A DNA stretch of 64,000 nucleotides from Thysanoteuthis rhombus (GCA_963457665.1 OY735211.1:35393747-35457746), one strand, 5' to 3'; counted from the stretch's first letter, positions 47,285-59,856 are shown. Notes: generated by a model from the sequence alone, not told the origin. Program-made: numbers and translations.

Positions 47285-47345
47285 AAGATAATCTCAGTGG
47301 ACAGAGTACTTGTATGGAGATTACAAAGCCTTGAATGAAATTCCA
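47285..47345 (+). repeat. tRNA-like SINE head
   Basis: AATCTCAGTGGACAGAGTAC (box A-like) is followed by AGCCTTGAATGAAATTCC (box B-like) at tRNA spacing. The downstream body is unclear. Confidence 0.4.
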
Positions 47346-47820
47346 AATGAAAACTATTCTGTATATTGAAGCAAAAATTTTGCTTGAAGATTAAATATTC
47401 AAGTCATGTTGGCACATCTCATTTTCAAGTATTTCACTTCTTGGCCTGGCAGATCTTCAGGAAGATCAGCAAGTATATGTGCCAATGGCATGAACTTGTT
47501 TGAGGAGGATCCTAATTTGCCAGGGAGTGACCCACACACCAGAGTGACCCAGATCCCAGGACCACACTCTGCAGCACATGGGATGGGATGCTTTTAGCCT
47601 ATACTAATGTCTTGTTTCACATCAATATATTTTTATTAATGAAAACAACCTTACATGCCAGAGAAGGAGACAAACAGTTCACAAGGGTATCTAGGGAACC
47701 ACCACTCACTGCAACTCATCCAAGCCTTATAAATGTCAATATTGAGCTTTGGTAGACAAACCCCTAGTCATAATACTAGTGCATAGGACACAGTCTAATA
47801 CTTGCATAGTTATTTTGAAA

Positions 47821-48164
47821 AAAAAAAATTAAATGCCCGCATTATATTCCCCCATATACAATAAACATTTTAAACTTTTTTTTCATTCAGAAGGCAATGA
47901 GTTTACTTTGAAAACTAATTTATTGATATTAAGGACAACCCCAAAAGAGAGAGATGCCTTTCCATATAGATTGTAGGCTAAAGAATGGAATGGCTGAAAG
48001 AACAAGAACAAAATTACAGAATATAACCAATATTGAAAAATAGCTCTGTTAATAATGCTTGCCTTAATTCATAACCATTGACCATCCCTTTGAATCTTTT
48101 TTCTCTACAAGCAGAAATATATATAGTTTCTTAGTGCAGAAAATTACTAAAGCTAAGCAGTAGA
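47821..48164. other. AT-rich DNA, nothing recognised
   Basis: No gene or repeat signature beyond short A/T runs. Confidence 0.35.
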
Positions 48165-48245
48165 GAAGCAACAGTGGTGAAGTGAGTGGGCTAAAATAAG
48201 AAAAGTCAAGACCTTGCCAACTGGGTTCAAATGCAGTCAATGCAA
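48165..48245 (+). repeat. tRNA-derived SINE head
   Basis: AACAGTGGTGAAGTGAGTGG resembles box A. TGGGTTCAAATGCAG about 45 bases on is a close box B match (consensus GGTTCRANNCC). Degenerate tRNA-like head of a SINE. Confidence 0.5.
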
Positions 48246-48649
48246 AAATAAACTTTTTGTTTCATTGCACCTCCCTACCACCACCACTAAGTGTCAGAAT
48301 TTGCAACCATCACAGTAAAAATCAAAGTTTTGATGCATTTGTTTAATAATTACTGTTATAATGGGGTACATAAACAGTAAGTATATTACACACACGTATA
48401 TTTCTGCTACGGAGTAGTTACTGCAGTTAGCAATGATTTGATGATTAGCAATTTCCTAGCAATGTAGGCCAAGATGGTCAGTATTTTGATAAACAAAAAA
48501 GAACCAAACTTGTTTCAGCAGAAATTCCATTTAAATCCTTATGCTTAAAACAGCTGTGATTAAAGCCAACATGTCCCATTGTCTATGTAATGAAGGATTA
48601 CAAGATCTTTCAAGGTAAACTTCACCAATTGTCAGAATAAGCAAGGGAC

Positions 48650-48845
48650 AATGTTTGACTTCCACTCCTATTCCTTAAAGGATCTGAAAGTGAGTAAGAG
48701 GGAAAGAGGTATGTATTCATGCCTTTTCCAAGGGCTTTAGCATGAAGTCAACCCAAACTGTCATGGCCTAAGTTTGAACACAGCTATCTGATTCCATTCC
48801 CAGTGTCATTAATGGTTTGGCCACTCCAAACCTCCAATGAATGTG
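48650..48845 (+). repeat. Dispersed repeat of the 'ATTCATGCCTT' family, partial
   Basis: TATTCATGCCTTTTCCAAGGGC, then a CTGATTCCATTCCC block and a reverse-tRNA-like ATGGTTTGGCCACTCC end, in the same order as at 59.4 and 62.0 kb. Confidence 0.5.
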
Positions 48846-49589
48846 CAGGAGTTCTTATCCATGTATACCTACCCTTCCTATCTGACAGGTGTAACTTCCA
48901 TTTACATAGTGGGAAGAGAATATACATATAAAGAAAAATAGCCTTCAAGTTTCACAGGTACATACAAGCAATTGACATAGATATGAAAAGACTTAACGGC
49001 TTATGTTAAAAAAAAAAAAAAAAAAAACACCCCTAAAAAATTATTCTAAAACAAGAACAATGATGCCGACTAAAGTTAGAACAGGTTTGGCCACAGGAGA
49101 TGATGGCTACTCTCGAATATTCTTTTCTCTTTCTCCCTATTTTTGGGCAATTGCTAGTTTTTTTTCTTCTTTTAAATGGTCAAATGTCTCTTGGTCATCT
49201 TTGCTGGCGACCACACCAAGGACTGTTCTGAATATAAAAAATACCTCAGCCAATCAGAATGTATGCTTATTAGATTTATTTGTGGACCACTGAATAACTC
49301 CCTCTCAACATGCAAATGTTTTCTGAGTAGGTCGGGGAAAAAAATTATAAATAGTTTTATCTAAACTTCTTACAAGTATATTAGATCATTTGGTATTTAT
49401 GAGATGAATCATCACTAGCATTTGGACATGTTTAAAACAATGTCCTTGTCTTTGAAGCAATGTTGAAATGCTACTTTAAGCAGAAAAAGTTCTTCTAAAA
49501 ATACTGTTATAACAGTTTGGGAGATTGACTTTTTAGGAAGCAAAAACCTAATATTTTCCATATTGCCTAAATGCATTGATAAACTAAAA

Positions 49590-49862
49590 AGCACTAGGAG
49601 AGTGTATACTTCTACCAATGCAATTGCCACTAAAAACTAAATGAAAAATCACTTCATATATAGCTACGGAGTAGGGGAGGTAATAGTAAAAATGTCTGGA
49701 TCTGACCTATAATTTCATCAATTCTTCCTTGGTCCATGGCCCAGTCCACTACAAAATGCCATTGAATTCATTGAAAACTTTTGGGAGATATTGTTTGAGC
49801 GGACAGACAGACACAAGTTGATACGTATCCGTCTTCCAACTTTATTGGCAAAGGTAAATAAA
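49590..49862 (+). mobile_element. RTE-like LINE 3' tail, single-domain copy
   Basis: CTACCAATGCAATTGCCACT, ACTTCATATATAGCTACGGAG, GGGGAGGTAATAGTAAAAAT, GGATCTGACC, CATGGCCCA, CATTGAAAACTTTTGGGAGA, and GGACAGACAGACACAAG, ending ATTGGCAAAGGTAA with an A-rich tail. It is the best preserved of the four tails here. 5'-truncated, no coding region. Confidence 0.8.
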
Positions 49863-51404
49863 AGAAAGAAAAAAAGAAAAGTAATGTCAATCCATCAATT
49901 CTTTAGATCTTAGCTCAGTTACAACAATACATGATGACAATAGACCCACCATTATAGTCTACCTCATATTGGTAATGACGTACTACCTTGCTGGAGCTGG
50001 AAGTTGGAGTTTGAGCCCAGGTAAATGCTAGGATTTTCAATACTAATTTTCAAGGTAGGCAAACTCTCCCCATTTGGAAGATTAAAACAAAAAAAATCTC
50101 CTTTCTCATGTTTCCTCAATTTGGCCTTGTACCATACTAAATTGAAGAGACTTACCACATATACTGATGGTAGAACACAGGCAATAGTAATATTATCTTG
50201 ATTTTCTTTTCTTTAGATGAAGCTTGGATCAAAAATGAAGTCCTGTTGCTTTGGCTTTGAGAGCCTCATGACCGGCAAAAGCAACCCTGACCATATCGAC
50301 TCACCTAGACTAGGCAATATTTCAATTAATTATCAACATTAAAAATCTAAATCCAAGATTCTTTTTCAATGCAGTTCACTGACAAAAAATATATGCTATT
50401 TAAGCAACTTCTATAGATCTTAGACTTGTTACAACATGGAAGTCAGGATCCATGACTTTCTACAGCATTATAAATGAGTCCACATAGTGACTAATTTTCT
50501 ATTTTTACAGACCTTGATCCAAGTTCTCCCCACAGTTTCAAAATCAACTTGTGATTTGTGCAGAAATGAAGAGAAAACCGTGGAGGTAGGGTTAGGGCGA
50601 GGCTAGTCTTGCGGGATGATAGAAATGAACATTAAATTTGAAAAAAAAAAAAAAAAAAAAAAAAAAATGTGACATCTCACCAGAAGGTTACATTTTGACA
50701 TAACTTTTTAAGAGAGTGTCTAGAGCAGGAACTTGGCAATAGGTTAATAATCTTTTTAGCAATAGATGAAAGGGCCAATGAGTTTCATTTGATAACTGAA
50801 ATGTTTCTGTCAAATTCATTTCCTTTTTACAGTTGGTGAAGCCCAATTCAGTAGTTAACTTTTTATTCAGCTATTATTTTGAGAGCCAAATCCAACATTT
50901 TGAAAATCGGGGTCCATGCTCAAACTACGTTAAGTGATTTTACATTATGAGTCTACAGTGTAATTTGCAATACTTTCCTTTGCTAAGTAAGATATTTACA
51001 TGTGTTTCAAATAATCATTTTGAAATTTCATGCTTCATTTTTTTCTACATAACCTCAAAAACAAGTAATATGAAACAAAAGAATTGATCTAAATATTAAA
51101 AAAAACAAAAAAAATCTATCTCAGTTAACCACTAAAATTAGCTGTGAAAATTATACCACCATATTAAATTTGTAAGTTCATGACGTGCAACAGCTATATA
51201 TAAATATTATTGTCAATCTATTGACTGCAGCAGGTGGCAAAGAGTGATAGTTATCCAATACAAGATAAAAGCCCTTACTTACAGATAGAACTGACTTACT
51301 GTTCTATTGTGACTGCATAATAAAACCAGAAATTCTATTGAATTAACCATATAATTGCAATGACTGAAACTTCCATCATTTGCAGTCAATGTGTTGTGGT
51401 CACC
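49863..51404. other. Unassigned AT-rich DNA
   Basis: Includes an A27 run at 50641-50667. 50050-50110 loosely resembles 31540-31590 (ATTTGGAAGATTA context). No gene signal. Confidence 0.35.
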
Positions 51405-51650
51405 TCCACAAAATGTTTAAACTACAGTGATTTCAAAAAGTTCATTTTGACATCCTTATACAGCTTCAAAATTGGCAGAACTTGGATCAAAGGTTAGAAA
51501 AAATATGAAAATCAAAAAATATTGAAATAAGATTGAACATTGATAAGTTATGTACAAAAATCAGGAATCTTTGGTCAAAATTCTGTCAATTTTGAAGGTG
51601 TAGAGGTATGTTAGAATAAACATTTTGAAATGAAATGTATTGGATACTTT
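51405..51650 (+). repeat. Dispersed repeat, copy B (partner at 46.4 kb)
   Basis: ATCCTTATACAGCTTC, AAAATCAGGAATCTTTGG, AAATTCTGTCAATTTT and CATTTTGAAATGAAATGTAT parallel the 46.4-kb copy. It lies about 5 kb away in direct orientation. Confidence 0.6.
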
Positions 51651-52639
51651 CTGCACACACTGTAAATCTTTCTGCTGTGAATTTCTGATTGCTCTTGGTA
51701 AGCAAAATCTGAATGTATTACAAGAAAAGATAATTGAAGAAAGTTAAATCTTACTACAGTTCATCAAATGTCGGTCCATCTGTGACAGCGTATGGCAAAA
51801 ACTATTCAATAAAACCCTGAAAAATTTTCTGTAAGCAATCCTGTGAGCCCAAGTCAGATTTTGAAAATCAACCACTCCAATGTTTCTGCAGGGCATTGAT
51901 TGATTCACCAAAGAAAATCCATGTTGAAATAGATACAATTTTTGTATGTAAGGCACAAAAAGTTTGACTGACAGCTTTTCTGGCCAGAGTCAGACAGAGG
52001 AGAGGCGCTTTGATCACTTCTCAAGAAGATGAGAGAATAAAAGGGAGACAATAAGTTAGTTTAGAGAGAGATTCCTCCTCTTGATGTCCTCCTCTCTAAG
52101 AACTCTGGCTCTTATTCTCCCTCTCGCTATAAAAGTGTAAGAGCTGTCAGACTTTATTTTTCTTTCACTTTCATAAGTGACTTCTACCTTAAATAAGACT
52201 TTCTTCAAGAAAAGATGCATTTACATTGAAAGCATACAAAGATATAAGATACGAAAACAGTTGAGAATATTCCTATGAAGAAAAGTTGAAAAAAATGAAT
52301 GAATACATTAGAACAAAACAACTTACGTACATATCTTAATATTAACTTCCAATCTTTAAAATTGACCTATGAAATTGCTTATAAAGGTTGCATTTTGTAA
52401 ATTTCATGTGTGGAATTTTCGTACAAAATTTTTTTCAAATCATACAATATACATAAATCGTTTTTGATGTATCATATCTCAAAAAAGTTTGATTAATTTA
52501 CTTCTTGCTCATAGTTTTAGAAATGACTGACCTTTTCAATTATAAGTTTTCACACCCTTGCCCAATCAATATAAAAAATGGCGCATAAAAAATAAAAACC
52601 AACAATTTGATTTATTCAAAATAACAATTTAATTCAATT

Positions 52640-52975
52640 TTCATTTATTCTGTTAGACTAGACTAAATACCTGCCCTAAAAGGTGGAGTACATCGATATG
52701 ACCAAAAAATGAATTTAAAAAAAAAAGAAAAAAAAAAGAAAGAGAATCAAACAGAAGTAAAAATATCAATTATATCATTATTATTAATTTCTGTCTATTG
52801 ATTACTTTCATCTTAATTGTTGCTTTTCATTGCAACAAAACTCAGCATGGGTACCCTTCAGCCTTGAGTATATAAATTAACAGCTCGGATCAGAATAAGC
52901 AATTAGTTCCAGGTGATAATTGAACTCACAACCCACTAATCTTACCTTACACTTCATCTCTATTAAGATGGAACT
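52640..52975 (-). mobile_element. tRNA-derived SINE, minus-strand copy of a head-to-head pair
   Basis: Minus strand: GTGGGTTGTGAGTTCAATTATC (box B region), ATTCTGATCCGAGCTG, TTAATTTATATACTCAAGGC, GGGTACCCATGCTG, a variable middle, then a 3' tail GGGCAGGTATTTAGTCTAG. Every block recurs in order in the + strand copy at 53080-53470. The box A end is eroded. tRNA-headed SINEs of this general plan are known in octopus (OK, OR1 and OR2 families). Assignment to one of them is not possible by eye. Confidence 0.75.
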
Positions 52976-53079
52976 ACATTTTAGCAAAAATGATAATTTT
53001 AAAAAAATACTTCATCTAATAAAATAAAGATAAAATAAAATTGGATAGAACTGAACTACCATTTGATAACAACCATGAT

Positions 53080-53470
53080 GCAGAAAATGCCAGTTCAAGA
53101 TTGCATGTTAAGCGAGACACTCTCCAGTGTAGAGGGTAGTGAGTTCGATTCTTCCCTGGAATATATTCTTTACTCAGATCTGCAATGTTAATTCATTTAC
53201 TCACTGCTGGAAGGAACCCATCCGTAGTTTAGTTGTGATAAAAACCAACAACAACTGAGATGAAAGTAAATAGAAAAAAATTAGTAACAACAACAATATA
53301 ATTTGAATTGATGCATTTAATTACTTTCCTTTCAGTAATTCTCTTCATTTTTCAGAAAAACCAAATGCTCTCCGATTTCCATCAATCTATATTTTGTATT
53401 GTATGAATTCTTTTTCCTGGACATCAATTTATACAGCCCATTGGGGCAGGTATTTAGTCTAGGGAATATT
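53080..53470 (+). mobile_element. tRNA-derived SINE, plus-strand copy of a head-to-head pair
   Basis: TGTTAAGCGAGACACTCTCC then GGGTAGTGAGTTCGATTCTTCC gives a tRNA-like head with a good box B (GAGTTCGATTC). The body has TACTCAGATCTGCAATG, TTAATTCATTTACTCACTGC and GGAACCCATCC. The 3' tail is GGGGCAGGTATTTAGTCTAG. About 390 bp, nearly full length. Separated from the minus copy by about 100 bp, so the pair forms a long inverted repeat. Confidence 0.8.
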
Positions 53471-55234
53471 AATTCATGAAATGCTATTTGCATGACACTT
53501 AGAAAAGATGAGGAAAGGGCAAATTTAGCAGAAGTGTTACTCAGTGTGTAACTAATTAGTAAGATTGGAAAATTGGTTCACTGAGTTTGTACTAAAGTGA
53601 TTTAAGTAGCTCAGCAACTCCTTCAAATGAAGCTAGAAGAAATAAATTTTCTCCATAGTCAGATAGGATATAAGATTTTTCTCTTCTGTTACAAACCTAA
53701 AACTCACCCAACAGATGAGAATTTCAGCTAGTCCCTGCGGAATAATGGATTTGGCTCCAATAAGAGATCAAAACTTTTTCTTAAAGGGGTATCTTGATTC
53801 AATACTTCTGGCTACTTCAAAGTCACATACAGATAGATGGAATTAGACTTTTAGTATTATACATAGATGGAAATCATATCATTATTTTGGGGGTGAGTGT
53901 AAACAAACACCAAACACTATCATTATTTCTTTTTAATTTTCAAACTAATATGCTATAAACATGCTCTGAAATGCCATCAGTAACCATAGAAAATCTGATG
54001 GCCATCCTGGAGATATGCAATCACATACAGATGGACAAACATTTAATGAATTGTTGTAAGATTCATCTAGTTTGCTTCAAGAGGACAACTTGATGTTTCA
54101 AGATTATTAAAAAAATGTTAAATTTTAGTTTGTTTATTTTTTTTTATCTAAAAATTTTTTTCCTAGATTTTTGAATCTTGTTTAATAAGAGAGTATATAA
54201 TTCAAAGAGAAAAAATTCAAGACTTTTGCCCTCATCATTCAACAAGTTCGGTTGAGGAGGAATGTTCATTTTTTTAAAGAAGTGTATTAATTAAGGGCTA
54301 TATCCATGACCAGACAAAGGACTAAAGTGAATGAAGTTTAGGGAGACTTTTTCAGAATTTTATCAATTGTTCCTTCAAGTCAGCAATGTCAATTTTTTTC
54401 AAGGCTTGCATCTGTTTGAGAATTCAAAATCTTTCTCACACCCCTTAATCTTAAGGCTAAAAATTAAAACTTCAAAAAGTTAACATGAAAAAGTGTAAAT
54501 AAAATGTTGAAATTTATCAGATTTCAGAATTAGAAATCTGTATCAAGACATTACAAATAAAACAATTTAATGCACTGACTGCTGGTATATTTTCTCAAAT
54601 AATATCGAAATTTGCAACATTTTGATGCTGAGAGCTATTCAAATATCAAGTTTCTGAATTTTGTCTTCATATGAAGTAGGGACAAAAATCCTAATTCAAA
54701 GACATGTAGTCACAAACGGCTATGAAGAAGAAAGAACAAAATCTGTATGCATCAAGAATAAAACAAAAGAAAACTATGTCGCCGTCTTCTTGCATCCCCC
54801 CAAATTGCCTTACACACCACAGGGGGAGGTGCATCTTGGGTTAAGAATCACTGACTTGAGTTAACCAAATGAGGGCATGTGAACAAGTCATTCTTAAAAG
54901 TAATCAAAAATACTTTCAAGACATGGCAGGGTCCAGCATATGGACACTTGAAAATTTACACTTACACAGTTTACCTGTGTATATAATCAAACAATTAGGT
55001 TCAAGTGAAATAATATTTTATTTTATGTGTTCGTAAGCACCAGCATAAATATTTGGTCTGTTTTTAACCAGAATTTGTGTAAAATTTATTTCTTACCTCA
55101 TTTACATTTTAACAAAATGACTTGGAAAAGTTTAAAAGATTGAAAAAAAAAAAAAAAAATTAAAATTTTGAAACGTCATCGAAAATTGATCCATAATTTT
55201 CTAAAAAATAAACTCAGATATAAACATTATTTGT
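53471..55234. other. Unassigned AT-rich DNA
   Basis: Contains an A16 run near 55143-55158. A 67-codon + frame lies at 54661-54864 without recognisable domain. Confidence 0.35.
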
Positions 55235-55590
55235 TGATATTTCAAATATTATTCTGTTTATTCCTGTAGGCTCCATGTGGAACAAAGGAACATTTTTGTG
55301 GTTTCAATTGCAAGTAGCCTTTACAGCGTGGTGTTGCTAGCCCAACACCCAAGCTGTAGGTTTTTCTATCTGGGTTACCTTCTCTTAGATGGACTACCTC
55401 ACGGGGCTAAAAGACAACAACTGCCCTGCTAATTAACCAGAGCTGAAGGGAGAAGTGAATTCATGCCTTTTCCAAGTGGATTTGTAGGGAGTGAGCATAA
55501 GCATCCGCAGGCAAAATTCAAAGTTGATTTGCCGTTTTCTGTACCAGTATCAGTTACGGCACTCAGCACCCCCAGCTAAAATATAGCAGT
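55235..55590 (+). repeat. Dispersed repeat of the 'ATTCATGCCTT' family
   Basis: Aligns with 59205-59560: TGTTTATTCCTGTAGGCTCC-ATGTGGA, AGATGGACTACCTCACGGGG, CTGCCCTGCTAATTAACCAG, GAAGTGAATTCATGCCTTTT-CCAAG, GAGCATAAGCAT, and an end in ACTCAGCACC. About 350 bp; no coding frame. Possibly a SINE or non-autonomous LINE. Confidence 0.65.
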
Positions 55591-56379
55591 TGATACAGGT
55601 TTTTTTTTTGTTTCTTTTTTTTTTTTTAGATTTGGATATCTCAAGAAAAAAGAAGTTAAGTACAGATTATAGAGAAGGTTTGTTCATGTACCTATGTGTA
55701 TTCTGAAGAAGCAGCACAAACACATTCATTCTCATACCATAATAATATCACTCTCTTGTCAATACTAGAAAGTGATATTTCTTCTGGAAATAGACAAAAC
55801 AATGAAAAGACATGCATGCGTTTCATCAAAATATGAAATAAAAAAGTTTAAAAATTAACACAAAAAGTCTTTCATGAGAAATGACCATACAGAAACTTCC
55901 CTAGAGAAGAATTGAGGAAACGGAGGAAAAAAAAAAGAAAAAAAGAAAGATTATTAAGTAATAAGTAAACAGGATAATGATGTGAAGTAGGCAAGCGTCT
56001 CCCAACCACTATGAAGAAGGGTGGGGGGAAACGTAGACACAGGAAAAATTCAAATTCACTTGATACATGAAGAACGTGCATCAAATATTTTAGGAAAAGC
56101 TTTAAATATGGACTTCAGAGACCATCTGTTTAAATTTAATTATTTGTGCGGCAAAAATAATATACAAACAGAGACAAACATATATTGTGCGTGTGTATGT
56201 AAGTATTTAGATATATACTTTTAAGCACACACATTTCAAATGGGTGTGTGTGTGTATGCATGAATGCATTTTGTCAGTCATTTTGTTTAATGAATCATTA
56301 AGTGCCTCTAAAAAGTTCTTAAAAAAGAGAAGCCTCCTACCATGTTCTTCCATTTATTTCTTTAAAGAAAATAAAAAGC

Positions 56380-56860
56380 ACTTTACATCAACTGTTTTAT
56401 TTAAACAATTATGCAACATAAGGGTTTCTTTAACTGTTTTATTTAAACAATTATGCAACATAAGGGCTTCCTCCTCAATACTGAAGGAAAAAAGCAGGCC
56501 AGAAATGCATTCCATGATTGAGGACTACTCTTCAATATGTTTAGTTAAAGGTCAAAGAAAAAAAAAAAAACAAAAAAAATCCCAACTTAACATTAACTGT
56601 TTTACTTAAACAATTATAAAACATAAGGGCTTCCTCTTTCCTAAATGGAAAGAGCAGGTTAAAAATGCATTTTACCACAGAGGACTACCCTTTTGCGAAA
56701 AAGTGATAAATGCTCACCAAAACATTTTATTAAGCAATTACGCAACATAAGAGCTTCTTCCTCTTTACTAAAAGAAAAGTGCAGACTCAATAAGCATTCC
56801 ACAGTTGAGGACTACTCTTCAATATGCTTAGTTGAAGCTCAAAAGGAAAGGAAAAAAGGA
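56380..56860 (+). repeat. Degenerate tandem repeat, about 3 long units plus one short
   Basis: The block TTAAACAATTATGCAACATAAGGG occurs at about 56399 and 56445 (46-bp tandem). Related versions lie near 56606 and 56728, each followed by CTTCCTC, a variable region and GAGGACTACTCTTCAATATG (the second long unit is truncated after GAGGACTAC). Unit length is about 130-180 bp. First and third long units share an apparent peptide (KQLCNIRASSS versus KQLRNIRASSS, then EDYSSICLV), but the middle unit has a stop. Treated as non-coding. Confidence 0.75.
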
Positions 56861-57014
56861 GATAATATTCACAAATAGTATTTTATTCTCTAGACACAAT
56901 CAAAATGGTAAGAAGGGGGCTCGAGAAACTGCAAAAAGATCAAAGCACTGGAGTAGGGACCAAATGGATTATGGGTTATTTTTTTAAACTTTTACCATTT
57001 AATTAGGAAAGATG

Positions 57015-57390
57015 TGTCTCTGTGAATACACAAAAGTAAAAGTCTACAAAGCTGTTACGCTGACCACTCTCTTATCTGGTACCAAATCATGGGTCATCTA
57101 CCACTGTTTACGCCTACTAGAATGCTTCCATTGTCAGTGTGACTTCATTATTAATAACAGAATCCTCAAGCATGCGAGCTATGCTCCTCAAGATACATTT
57201 ATACTAGGTAGGCTTTGTTAAAGATGGAAAACTATCATCTAATCAAAGTTTCAGTTTGGCAAAGTCTTCACAGATCAGTGAGACAGAAAAGAATCATGGA
57301 AAAGGTACAAGGATTACCTACAAGGTCTTCACTTCTTGTGATGTGGACTGAAGTCAGTGGGTATTACAATCTGCTGGAGACATGGTGACA
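57015..57390 (+). pseudogene. Non-LTR retrotransposon fragment (post-RT region)
   Basis: Translation KVYKAVTLTTLLSGTKSWVI, then LRLLECFHCQCDF, aligns with the LINE block '..[38 protein letters not shown]'. After a frameshift, KMENYHLIK and then WKRYKDYLQGLH match '..RMENHRLPK' and 'KRYKDQLK'. Several domains are lost and frames shift. It belongs to the same broad LINE type as 34560-35040 and partly overlaps it in protein coordinates. Confidence 0.8.
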
Positions 57391-57420
57391 GATTGTCTCT
57401 CAGGCTATCTCTTTTGGGGG

Positions 57421-58560
57421 AAAAAAAAAAAAAAAAAAAAAAAATCACCATTGAGAAGAGACAGAGCTGTAGAGCGCGGTTTTCTTAAGGAACCCATTCT
57501 CAGAATACGTTTCAAACTTTCCCTTGTAATCACTATGGTAGGACATGCTAGTCTTGTATTGATCTTTTTAGTTATTAGAGAGCTTGAACTAGAAGTGGAA
57601 TACCTTCTTAGATCTTCATATAAACCATTCAGCCCTGGGTTTTTTTTAAGGGTTATAATGCAAAGACATAATGGACAGACTAAAGTTTTTTCATTTTCCA
57701 AGAAATCCTGGGATGTCATTTCATTTTGAAGGTTATAAAATATAGGTTTGATTTAAAGCAAATATAGTGGTCATGTGACCTAGTTATGTATTCAGAATGG
57801 CTGCAAAATTTGAAGTGCACATAAGCAAACTGCCAGCCTGGATGAGTCAAGAAGCCAAACCCAGCATTTGTTTCTGGTTTATTGCACAGTGATTAAAGAA
57901 TTTAACTAGAGATATAAATTTAAATCTATTATATATTGGGATTTATGAACTACTCTCTGGACCCATGGAAATATCATGAGTGTTGACAATCAAGATTATC
58001 CATCTCATGCCTCTGCTCTTTCCTCACTCTTTGGTTGTATCTTCTTATTCTCTCCCTTATCCCTTCCAATCTTTGTTGTTTATCCGTGTTTTTTATCTAA
58101 CTGTTGTACAAATATGGATTAGTGTCATATGCAAAAAGTAATACAGAATACACATATATTTTTTTCTGCAAATATACCAGCAGGCCAACTAGATAATGTG
58201 TTTATCCGTCAACAGAGAATTCTAATTCCTTATGCTTTGAAGAATGTTTAAGTTTACTTCCCTGGTAAAAGGTTGGCAAATACACAAGTTAGCCGACCAA
58301 GCAAAGAGGGAAAGAAAAAACCATTGATATTATGTACAGTAACAAAAACCCTAAAAGTATCTAATGATAATGTACTGATTACAAAGCAATAGATTAAAGA
58401 CAAAAAAGATTTCCTAAGTTTGCTCTTTCAATTACTCTTAATCTTAATGCGTTCATCTCACCAAATCAATCAGAGCTTGAATCAACTTACAAAGATGCTT
58501 TTCTCTGATTAAAAAACAAGTAGCAAAATCGCCTTCAGTGATATATAAACAGATTTTTGA
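57421..58560. other. A24 run and unassigned DNA
   Basis: A24 at 57421-57444. The open frames at 57382-57729 on both strands contain poly-Lys or poly-Phe from the run and no recognised domain. Confidence 0.4.
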
Positions 58561-58567
58561 TAATGAG

Positions 58568-58612
58568 GTTTGATATGCAATCTAACATCCTAACCACTGA
58601 GCCAAAAAGGCT
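58568..58612 (-). repeat. tRNA-like SINE head, minus strand
   Basis: Minus strand CCTTTTTGGCTCAGTGGTTAGG is a close box A/D-arm match. It is followed by GATTGCATATCAAACCTC as a degenerate box B. Confidence 0.5.
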
Positions 58613-59204
58613 GAGCAGCAAAGTTAGGAAATTTCTAATTGACTGTCGATAAATTATTGGGCTGAATTCTGATTTCTAACAATTATGACATGCTGGCAAT
58701 GAAACATTTTTTTCTCAATATCTGTGGATGAGATAGATCACAAGGAGAAACAAATTCATGCCCTTCCAAGTTAGTTATAGAAATCTATTAAAAGAGAATT
58801 GAGATAGAAATAGAGATTAAAATTGCCTCTGCTTAGTGTCCTATGGACCATAAAAGTATTGACAAAAATGTTTATATGGAAAAAAATAGAACATCATAAT
58901 TATATAATTTCAAACATTAAAATAGCAGCCGTGCCTCCAACAAAGCATTTTTAAAAGTTTTCATCATGAGGTAGGAATACCAGATACATGAAGATGCAGT
59001 CTCTACCCACTCTAGGAGTCTCTCCATATATTTCTGATGTACACATTCCATTCAGGTAATGCTAAAGTTGAGTTGCCAATAAAAACCTTGACTCCACTTT
59101 TTAAAAAGAAATATATACATCATTCAGTGATGTCTGATACATTTTTCAGATTTATCTATTTTTCCAGCTCATTGTAACATTAGTATGTGTGAGGATAGCA
59201 CCAA
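58613..59204. other. Unassigned AT-rich DNA
   Basis: Apart from a short AAATTCATGCCCTTCCAAG near 58751, which may be a fragment of the 'ATTCATGCCTT' repeat family, nothing is recognised. Confidence 0.35.
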
Positions 59205-59560
59205 GTTGACCAATGTTGTTTGTTGTTTATTCCTGTAAACTCCTTGTGGAGTATAGGGCTGCAACCACAGCTACAGTTTCAGGAGAAAGTAGGTATCAAG
59301 ATCAGGCTTAAGACCAGTTATGGTGACTAGCAAGCTGTAATTTTGTTCATTCAGATAGACTATTTTACAGAACTAAAAGGCTCTAATTGCCCTGCTATTT
59401 ACCCATAGATGGGGGGGGTGAAGTGGATTCATGATTTTCCCAAGGACATAAGGGTGAAGAGAGCATGAACATTCTCGGCCAAAACTAACTCAATCTGCTG
59501 ATTCCACTCCATGCTGGTAAGTGATACATCACTCAGCACCTCTGAGTTGAACCGTGAAAT
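59205..59560 (+). repeat. Dispersed repeat of the 'ATTCATGCCTT' family
   Basis: TGTTTATTCCTGTAAACTCC-TTGTGGAG, AGATAGACTATTTTACAGAAC, TTGCCCTGCTATTTACCC, GGATTCATGATTTTCCCAAGG, GAGCATGAACAT, CTGATTCCACTCC and ACTCAGCACCTC run in the same order as the 55.2-kb copy. Confidence 0.65.
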
Positions 59561-59856
59561 GTTCCTAATTTACATTGGGGGGGGGGGGACATTTCCTTAT
59601 TAAATCTACAGCTAGTATTTGTTTGGGTAAGGTGTGGCATGTGTGACATAACACAGATGTCCGAGGGTACAGGAACAGGCTTGCAAGCACTCTAGGGAGG
59701 GAGGGGGTCAAGGAGAAAACAAAGAAAGAAGAACTGTTGGTTTTGCCATTGCACAACACAATAAAGAAGCCCAGAATAAACAGCTGCTCAAAAAAGAAAC
59801 AAAAAACCCCCACAAAGGATGGAAGAGAGGAGGTGATAAAGACAAACCCTGGTAAG

